From positions 744,001-808,000 of the forward strand of contig JAHLKD010000001.1 of NCBI GenBank assembly GCA_025526935.1: DNA of 64,000 nt, written 5' to 3'. Positions 57,111 through 64,000 of the stretch are shown here, piece by piece. This stretch comes from Cladochytrium replicatum. Lineage: Eukaryota > Chytridiomycota > Chytridiomycetes > Cladochytriales > Cladochytriaceae. Every line of letters starts with the position of its first letter. Positions within the stretch are counted from its first letter, which is position 1. The translations under genes and the position numbers were made by a program. The notes beneath the pieces are model-generated. The model searched no databases, was not told the origin of the DNA, and saw only the letters and a list, made by a program, of their open reading frames with translations.

Positions 57111-57790
57111 TCAAGAATTAAAGGCAGGCAACGGACTTTTGTCGTTATGGGATGAAGTCAAAACATGTTCCATAAACTTTCCAATGTTTGTGAAGCTTCG
57201 GAACAAGCCTGGGACTACCGTGTCGCGAGGCATGGCGGACCCGGGCTGGATTTGGACGTGCAGGGCTAGGGCATGCTTTGTCTGTACCAAAGTGTACATG
57301 GGGTGAGAAAGGTACATGACAGTCTGATTTATATTTTCGGGTTTACGTCGAAAAAGAAGATTGTCCAACGAGATTGAGAATCCAGTCGAGATGAAATAAT
57401 TTAAGATACGAGATATTAGGAGTCCTCCAAAGGTTTCAAGATAGCCCAGCTGAGGGCACTGGCGCTGTTTTGCGAGTCCAAGCAGCCAGAGAACTGCACC
57501 ACGAACGCCTCTGTTGCGTTGTCATAAGCGTTCTTCTCAGCAGGCGTATCGGCCGCCATCGCTCCTTCTCCCAGCCTTTCTTCGCTTCCTCAAATGAGCG
57601 ATGGTGTCAGTTCAGCTGGGCTCAAGTTTCATGGCATTGTTGTTGTCGATTACGTGGAGTTCCAACTCGCCATCCAATTAAGTGGTGTAAGGCAGGCTTC
57701 AATTCAAGGGTCAGATCTCTATACAGTGCGCTAGCTATACACTCACTCCAAAATTGATCCAGAATGGCAGCAATCAAAGACGGAAAAGGA
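57111..57790 (-). pseudogene. Metacaspase relic 2
   Basis: Pieces include VFDCCHSGSILE (about 57780-57745, catalytic Cys region), LPYTT-stop-LDGELELHVI (about 57690), ATEAFVVQFSGCLDSQNSAS and ALSWAI (about 57520-57430). After that comes TGFSISLDNLLFRRKPENIN, where the usual end runs on to a stop at 57111. The His segment is missing and several stops interrupt. It is closer to the intact gene than relic 1 in the p10 part, so there were two separate duplications or one older and one younger event. Confidence 0.8.
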
Positions 57791-57887
57791 GTAGCCTTGA
57801 GGGAGATTAAAGAGCCTCGTAAAATGTCGAGGTATATTATTGGAAACGAAGTTTATTGAAAAATTACTGGGAACTTTTGGGTATAAA

Positions 57888-59895
57888 CTAGACCAACCCA
57901 ACAGTTTTGGCAAACTTCAAGAACAACCACGCCTTCAAGAAAAGGGAAGCACCACCAGCAACTACCCCAAGAACGTCCAATACAATCCTGATCATTTTCG
58001 GAGTGTGTCGATACATCCCCACACCATAGTCTGCAGCAAATTCCACCCCATTTGTGACTGCTGCGCTAAACGGTGGTAAAAGTGGTTGTTTAGTTAACGC
58101 CCAACTGAAACCCGACTGGGTAGTCTCCAATACTGAGCGCTCATGCGAGAATGCATCGAACGAACGCTCACCGCCATAACTTCCAAACCCGGACGCACCC
58201 ACACCGCCAAACGGTAGCTCGTTTTGAACGATGTGGAATACAGAATCGTTGACACAGGCGCCACCGGAAAGGGTGTTTTGGAGGACGTAGTTGATCGTCT
58301 TTCGGTTCTTGGACATGACATACAGTGCTAAGGGATTTTCCCTGATAGTCAGGCGCGCATCAGTTCTAGAAACGCGAACGAACAAACGAGAAAGTACCTG
58401 CTGTTGATGAACTTTACAGCTTCATCAGGCGTAGCTTCAACTATCGGCAAGATCGGTCCGAAAATTTCTTCTTCCATCAAGGGATCACCAAACTTCACAT
58501 TGTCCACGATGGTAGGGGAAACGTATTGGTCTGCCTCGTCAACAATTCCGCCTGCGACAACAACGGAATGCGGCGCAAATTGCTTCTGACGCTGAAGGAG
58601 CTTCTCCAGTCGCCTGACATGTTGCACATTGACAATCCGACCAAAGTCTGGAGATCGCTGCGGATCTATACCGAAGAACTCAGTCATGGCTGCTGTGATC
58701 TCCGAAACGAAGCGTGCGTGCACCGCTGGATGCACGGTGACATAATCCGGCGCAACACAAATTTGCCCGGCGTTTGCGCTGTAGTTGATCAATATCAGAG
58801 CTGGATACAAACGCTTGATGAAATACCACTAACCCTGCGAGAAGTGTTAGTTCACATATCCGAACATGCTATGAGAAGCCAATGAACTCACATTTCGTGC
58901 TGAGTATGGTGCGTGCAACTTTTGGTAAATCGCACGTCTCGTCGATGATAACAGGCGATTTTCCACCAAGCTCAAGGATAACTGGAGTCAAGTGTTCTGC
59001 TGCAGCCCTGTAAACTATCTTGGCAACAGATGCCCCTCCTGTATAACCATTCTTGGACTTAATTTTCTCATCAGACAATCACTTCCATGAACAGACCCGT
59101 GTAAAAGATCTTGCCCCATTTATATTTCAGCAAGTCTGACGCTTCCGCTGCGGCGCCAAGAACAACACGATATGCTCGTTTGTCAAGGTATTTCGGAACA
59201 AGGTCAGAGATCAGCTGGGCTGAATATGGAGTGATTTCTGAAGGCTTGATGAGGTAAGACTGTTAGGACGAGGCGGGAAGGTTTCTGATGTGTTCTGCTC
59301 GTACTTTGATTACCGCGGTACATCCTGCCGCTATTGCCCCTGCGAGCGGTCGGAAGCACAAGTTCACAGGAAAGTTCCAAGGGGCCTGGTAATGGCATAT
59401 GTATCATCAACAAGAGCGCTGTCAGGAACGCCATACCATGATAAGCACTGGTCCAACTGGCTGTTTCATTATGTACGCTGTGTGTGTTGCACGGAAGATC
59501 GCATCTGGTTTACGTGTCTGCGGGGAAGTCATCCGATCCAGATTGTCGATCATGTAAGCTACGTCTTCATCAGAAAGTGAATCAGATGTTCGATCCCAAC
59601 ATGAGCACACACAAACCCGCGACAACCGGAATGTAATCTCCAAATATCGCAAAGAACTTGTTCCGTCCAAGGTCTTTCTCGAGGGCTGCATAGAGCGCTT
59701 CACGGTTATCGTGAAGCATATTGTTGAGCTGGATCAGCTGGTTACGTCGCCATGAGATCGGTTTGGAGATTCCGTCCGAAAACGCGGCGTTGACGGTAGC
59801 ATGTTGCTAGATCAACGGAGGGACAGATCAGAAATGCGATGTAACTGTAAGGAAAGACCCAGAACCTGGCCCACATACTCCGATGTCGGATGCAT
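57888..59895 (-). CDS. Fatty aldehyde dehydrogenase (ALDH3 type), membrane-anchored
   Basis: Eight exons (59895-59866, 59806-59617, 59564-59437, 59385-59305, 59244-59097, 59038-58892, 58800-58398, 58341-57888), 526 aa. Oxidises long-chain aldehydes with NAD(P). [40 protein letters not shown] (cofactor site), [14 protein letters not shown], catalytic Glu in [11 protein letters not shown], catalytic Cys in [21 protein letters not shown]. The C-terminal hydrophobic tail ([20 protein letters not shown]) anchors it to the ER or peroxisome, as in ALDH3A2. The segment before the catalytic Cys is about 7 residues longer than in relatives, so the 91-bp intron there is the least certain. Confidence 0.92.
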
Positions 59896-60217
59896 GTTTA
59901 CAATCGTGATTGATAGAGTAAGCGTGATTGATAGAGTAACGTTGAAGATTTAATGGGATTGTGAATGGATATCAAACGCGCAGAAAGTTTCAGTTTACGT
60001 CCTATGAGACAAAGTTTGAGCATGGCTCTTCAGTTGACCAAATCCTTTCTCTGCAAACTGCTAACTCAAGCACAGACAAAAATTGGGGTAGAAAAGAAGA
60101 CATGAGCGAATCGAAAACATCGCTGCACGAAATGCGATGGAATATATGAGACTTCATTAAGCTTCCCTGCAATCTAAAAAACAATGTTCTTAAACCAATT
60201 GCACGGCCTTGACAAGC
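59896..60217. other. Intergenic between ALDH copies
   Basis: A 17-bp direct repeat (GTGATTGATAGAGTAA) at about 59907-59939 lies upstream of the ALDH gene. No gene seen. Confidence 0.4.
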
Positions 60218-61176
60218 TTAAGGAACAACCAGCCAACAAGCACCAAAAGCCCTGTACCAGTGGCTAAACGCAATACTGTTCCGAGCACTTTCAGAGCCAA
60301 TGGAGTCGCTTGATAAAATCCCAACTGCATTGTAAACAGCTTTGTCCACAAAGTTGACAAATTTAGGGTTGAATGGCGGGGAGAACGGCACTTTCCCCAA
60401 GAGGTAGTGGTAGGTTGTCTGCTTCGTCACGAACACGGGGCGCTCATGAGAGAACCGTCGAACGAAGATAGCTCAGAAGGCTATTGAAAAAAGGATGATT
60501 CAAAGTCAAGTTATGCAATTGGTGGAGGAATGTGCCAACAAACCTTGAGTACGGCAGTACATGCAGCTGCGATTGGTACAGCGAATGGACGAAGGCACAG
60601 GTGCACTGTGAAGTTCCACGGACTCTAAAATTGAAAACTTTCAGAAAAATTGGACCTGACACCACGATAGCTTACCATGATAAGGACAGCACCAAGAATT
60701 TGCTTGACAGTGTATGCTGAGTGCGTTGCAAGGAAGACCACGTCCGGTCTACGTTTATTCTTCCCAGTCAGCTTGTCAAGATTATCAATCAGTACGTTTG
60801 TTCTTCCCAGTCAGCTTGTCAAGATTGTCAATCAGGTAGGTGACATCTAATGGGTATCAGATGCGCCGAACGGGATCAATAATCAAACAGTTCCCACCTG
60901 AAACAATTGGAATGAAGTCTCCGAACAACGCCTACATCTTAGTACGTCCAAGATCCTGGTAGATGGCCGCGTAAAAGGCCTCGCGGTTCTCGTGAATCAT
61001 CTTGTTGAAGTTGAGAAGCTGAGCTTTGCGCCAGGCGTTAGACCTGGTGATGCCTTCATCGAATGCGTGTTGCTGGAAAGAGGGACGAGTGAGTAAGGGA
61101 GCATTCGTGTGAGCCTGTTCCTTCTTACCTGGCCGATGAACTCCGGAGTGCTCGACATCTCATTCAGGACAGTCAT
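60218..61176 (-). pseudogene. Second ALDH copy, internally deleted
   Basis: Starts MTVLNEMSSTPEFIGQ, then a 50-60 bp intron, QQHAFDEGITRSNAWRKAQL, NKMIHENREAFYAAIYQDLG. A TAG follows in place of the KFFAIFGDY codons (about 60935). Further pieces are DNLDKLTGKNKRRPDVVFLA (with a 40-bp tandem duplication near 60765-60835) and SPWNFTVHLCLRPFAVPIAA. It then jumps to the C-terminal FVTKQTTYHYLLGKVPFSPP. The region with the catalytic Glu and Cys is absent, so it cannot be active. Confidence 0.85.
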
Positions 61177-61291
61177 TTTGTTGACCTCCTGTGTGTCCGT
61201 AAAAGGAAGCAACGTGATGGTCATATTCGATCGGACATTCAGATAAAATACGCACAAAATTTTTCAGACATGATACAACCAAACAGATAAA
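61177..61291. other. Short spacer
   Basis: Upstream of the ALDH relic and downstream of the UBE3D-like gene. No gene. Confidence 0.4.
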
Positions 61292-62980
61292 TTACTTCTC
61301 ATACATGAGTGTTCCCACCCGGAACACCTGCATTCGCCTGTATTCTGGCTCAATGCGAGCATTGCTCTCCTCCAACAGCTGTAGTAGGCTTTCAACAAAC
61401 TTGGCAGGGTACACCATTCGTTCAATTTGTCGGTCTTCTTGCCACTTCTCCATAAATTGTTTTTCCGGGTCCAACTTTGCCTCTTTGTCTGACAAATAGA
61501 GAACTCTGACCACTACGTGATATTAAACCAAATGTCGGTATTCAGGTCCATTTCATTTTACCTCGCTCCAGTCGAAGTGGTTTTTTCATTTCCTCTCTTT
61601 CACAAATGAACTCCTGTTTCCCAACGAACATTTCCATGGTTTGAAGCCATAGCTTGATCCAAGTTAATTATCACTTTCAATTGAACGGGAGTATGCTCAC
61701 CAAAAAGATGGATTGGTTGTCCTCTGAGCAAATACAGAACTTATAAGATGCGTGCGCCTGTGCAGCTTCTAAAATCTCTTGAACAAAATATCGCTCGAAA
61801 GCTGCACAGAAAACGATCGGATTTTTCGTCATTTCTGAAGAGACTTGAATGTTGATACAGTAGGAGAAGAGCCGAACGGATCGTGCTGAATGTGAACCAG
61901 TCCTATATGACTCTCCGACGATCTCTTTGCATGTACTACACAACAGTACTCTCCGGCCCTTTCGCAACTGTGATATTAAAGAAATTCAGTTAGAGATTGG
62001 TGTTTTCTTTGTTTCGTCAAACCAAAATGTCCACATTGATGTAGCCACTTAACACATTATCCTCTGTGCAAGAAGGTGTCTTAATGTGGTACTCAAGCCG
62101 TTACACAAGGCAAAGGCGAGTATTCCTTCTCGGAAGATTGTATCGACGGCAAGATCAGTACGAAGACCGCTCTCGATGCACAAAAAGAATCTTACGATGT
62201 GCCCGTCTTCTATCTCTTCCAAGGGCCAGAATTGCATGAACTCACCGATGATGAAGGTTCGTCAGTCTCACGCTTTCGTTCCTCAACACATTCATTTCGC
62301 AGATCATCTGGGTGCATAAGAACGTAGCTTCCCCCCACGAGCAGTGTCCTCGCTTTTGCTCCGAAAATACCCCCAAGGTGGCCTGATTTCTCAACCGTTG
62401 TGTATTCTTCCTTGTGACATGTCCAGCAATCAATCAGCTCGTGCCAATATTCGGAGGGATGATCAAGAATCCGGTCAAAAGGATTTTGATGAAGTTTGGC
62501 CAGTGGACAAGTTAGAAGACTGCCGCATGATCGACATGACAACTGGGATAGGTTTTGGAGCTCCGCTGACGTCGGTAAGTGACTTCGGACAAAGTGTTTT
62601 GAGGACTTCGAATCTTCGTCACCAATTTTTGTGCCAATCGAGAGAGAATCAATTGCGCTCGTCAATTCGCCATCGTTGCCGACAATCTTTTTCTTGTCCA
62701 GTGGAGGGAGATGCGACTCGCGGCTTAGTCGAGCCCTGATAGTAGCTCCCATTGAAATGTTTGAGACTCGGATGGAAGTCTCATCAATCTCAATCGGCAA
62801 CTCCACTGAAAGTCGGTGATTCACCTCCTTCCCCTTGATGGTGACCACAACAGTTGACGAGCTGCTGCATTGCGCGGCAAGTGTGTAATGACTGTCCGAA
62901 TCGACCACTTTTGCTGTCAAAGTCAGCGAGCGCAGGTTCGCCAGCAGGTCCGCATTCAGACTGACGCGAGGGCCAGCCAT
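61292..62980 (-). CDS. UBE3D-like (HECT_2 family) ubiquitin-pathway protein
   Basis: Four exons in the simplest in-frame model: 62980-62246, 61967-61701, 61652-61562, 61512-61292 (437 aa). MAGPRVSLNADLLANLRSLT, then a beta-rich region (VVTIKGKEVNHRLSVELPIE). The Cys pairs LSCRSCGSLL and LIDCWTCHKE with DRILDHPSEYWHELIDCW, and GGSYVLMHPDDL. A third pair, RRVLLCSTCKEIVGES, lies in exon 2, then FERYFVQEILEAAQAHASYK. This matches the E2-binding UBE3D/Ipa1 family (HECT_2), Cys-rich proteins that interact with ubiquitin-conjugating enzymes. The first intron (278 bp) is long for this region and contains an open stretch (SGLRTDLAVDTIFREGILAF), so an alternative extra exon is possible, but it does not fit the phases. 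Confidence 0.75.
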
Positions 62981-63421
62981 TGCCTGCAATAATTCATCCC
63001 AAAAATGGTGGCATAAAACATCCCGATTAGGTTACATTACGCACGGTTTTTGCAATTTAGTGCCATACAACGAGGACATGATGATCGGGTTGAGTCGGTG
63101 AGTCGGCGACAATGGTGGACGTCTGTATTTCGCTGGATCTTGAGCCAGGTCTTGAGATCTTCATACAAATTCTGACCAACTGCCCCGTTTATTAGCGATG
63201 GGGAAAGCGAGCCGTCGCCGCTGGGTCGATCGACCAGAACAAAGAAAGGTCTCGAAGAAAGCTCTCTGCTTCTCGGATACCAAAAAAATTAACGACTCCG
63301 TCCGTCTCTTCGAAACGTGATCGGGGAAAGCCGCGCAAAGGTAGAGGGGCGATTCCAGTCTGCAGAATGACACATCAATCATTGTCCGTTGCTTCATCTT
63401 CTCCAAAAGACAGAAGATTAA
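62981..63421. promoter_or_regulatory. Divergent upstream region
   Basis: Between the UBE3D-like gene (minus) and a plus-strand gene entering at the right. A short basic plus frame from ATG at about 63199 (MGKASRRRWVDRPEQRKVSK) could be a 5' exon of the latter. Confidence 0.35.
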
Positions 63422-64000
63422 ACAAGGCTCCAGCAAGCACCAGAGGCAGAAGGTGGTGACGATGAAGAAGACGAGAGCCAAAGATCAGAAACGGACAATG
63501 ATTCCGAAAGCAATAGCTGTAAATGTGCTGTAGGTGAGAGCACCACACGTTCAAGTCTTGGGAATGCAAGTCGACGTGGACGAGGGAGTCCAGGTGGTCG
63601 TGGCAGGCGTGCAGCAGCAAAGAGGTCGGGCGATGTAGGCGTCTCTAGTGCAGCAGAAGCGGTAGGTGAAAGCGGGAGGAAGAAACAACCCTCAGGTAGT
63701 CGTCGTAAGAGAGCATCAGCGGAGCTAGATGGCGGTTTGAATCGGGCTCTGAGGAAGAGAGTGATACCCCCGAATCCGGGCCGAGCAGAAAAGGGAATCC
63801 CTCAGGTAGAAGCGGTGTATTGAGAATTTGGTCTAATCTCTTCATTATTGCTAAAACTAGAGATTTTTAGGCGTACGACGCCGCCCTGTTCGATGAATTG
63901 CGGAAAATATTCATACGCCAAGTTAATCGCGGCATCATTCACGATTGCGTCGATGTTTTTCTTGCATCTGTGTGGCGGATCTTTCGTGGAAATGGAGTCA
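63422..64000 (+). CDS. Partial gene, acidic/basic low-complexity protein, runs off window
   Basis: Open from 63422 with no usable ATG in frame, so an upstream exon is expected. Acidic stretch EAEGGDDEEDESQRSETDND, then Gly/Arg-rich GRGSPGGRGRRAAAKRS and basic PSGSRRKRASAELDGG. It splices in frame at 63805/63871 (65-bp intron) into a folded-looking segment, QAYDAALFDELRKIFIRQVN, RGIIHDCVDVFLASVWRIF, that reaches the window end. The layout suits a nuclear chromatin protein. The family cannot be named from what is visible. Confidence 0.55.

Noticed and set aside
62086-62819. Plus frames opposite the UBE3D-like gene
   Set aside because: Antisense frames without domains; the minus strand has the Cys-pair motifs and consistent introns.

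Overview
The window looks like nuclear DNA of a filamentous fungus, most likely a basidiomycete (inference). Genes are dense and intron-rich, with mostly 45-66 bp GT-AG introns. The gene set is typical of fungi: Ccr4, Arp3, a septin, beta-tubulin, Hsp20, metacaspase, TRAPPC11, a fasciclin protein and ribosomal protein S21. Spliced models were built by hand. Every multi-exon model given as a CDS closes in frame across all its exons, except a low-confidence partial at 45129-45515 and the gene that runs off the right edge.

Layout. 1-4030: an unresolved exon-like stretch, then CCR4 (minus). 4031-20448: a repeat-rich block without host protein genes. It holds a 49-bp tandem repeat, a solo LTR and a partial second LTR, a tRNA-Ile next to a tRNA-like relic, and two related LINEs that both begin at a (TC)n tract and are joined through stacked 3' tails. 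It also holds two copies (one nearly whole, one truncated) of an unrecognised coiled-coil gene linked to GGGTC-rich modules. 20449-27904: an unknown Ser-rich protein, a 4HBT thioesterase, a decayed RecQ-type helicase and a Ser/Thr kinase. 28187-33815: a C1-Pex24-dysferlin peroxin, Arp3 and a tandem pair of small heat-shock genes, the second frameshifted. 34667-37045: a nonsense-bearing, truncated MFS transporter and a broken beta-propeller-like gene. 37395-44980: a compact housekeeping block (CoA-transferase family III/AMACR, septin, SDHAF2, beta-tubulin, RPS21, a 76-residue protein). 45129-48484: gene relics and a fasciclin protein. 48886-62980: TRAPPC11 (15 exons), a metacaspase with two decayed copies, a fatty-aldehyde dehydrogenase with one decayed copy, and a UBE3D-like protein. 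A further gene runs off the right edge.

The genes do not form one pathway. Two themes recur. One is local tandem duplication followed by decay (Hsp20, metacaspase, ALDH). The other is transposon accumulation in one block. The best candidate for something undescribed is the coiled-coil gene with inverted GGGTC modules at 17344-19299 and 6640-7216. Several breaks are one- or two-base shifts, some in homopolymers, so sequencing error is a live alternative to real pseudogenes.
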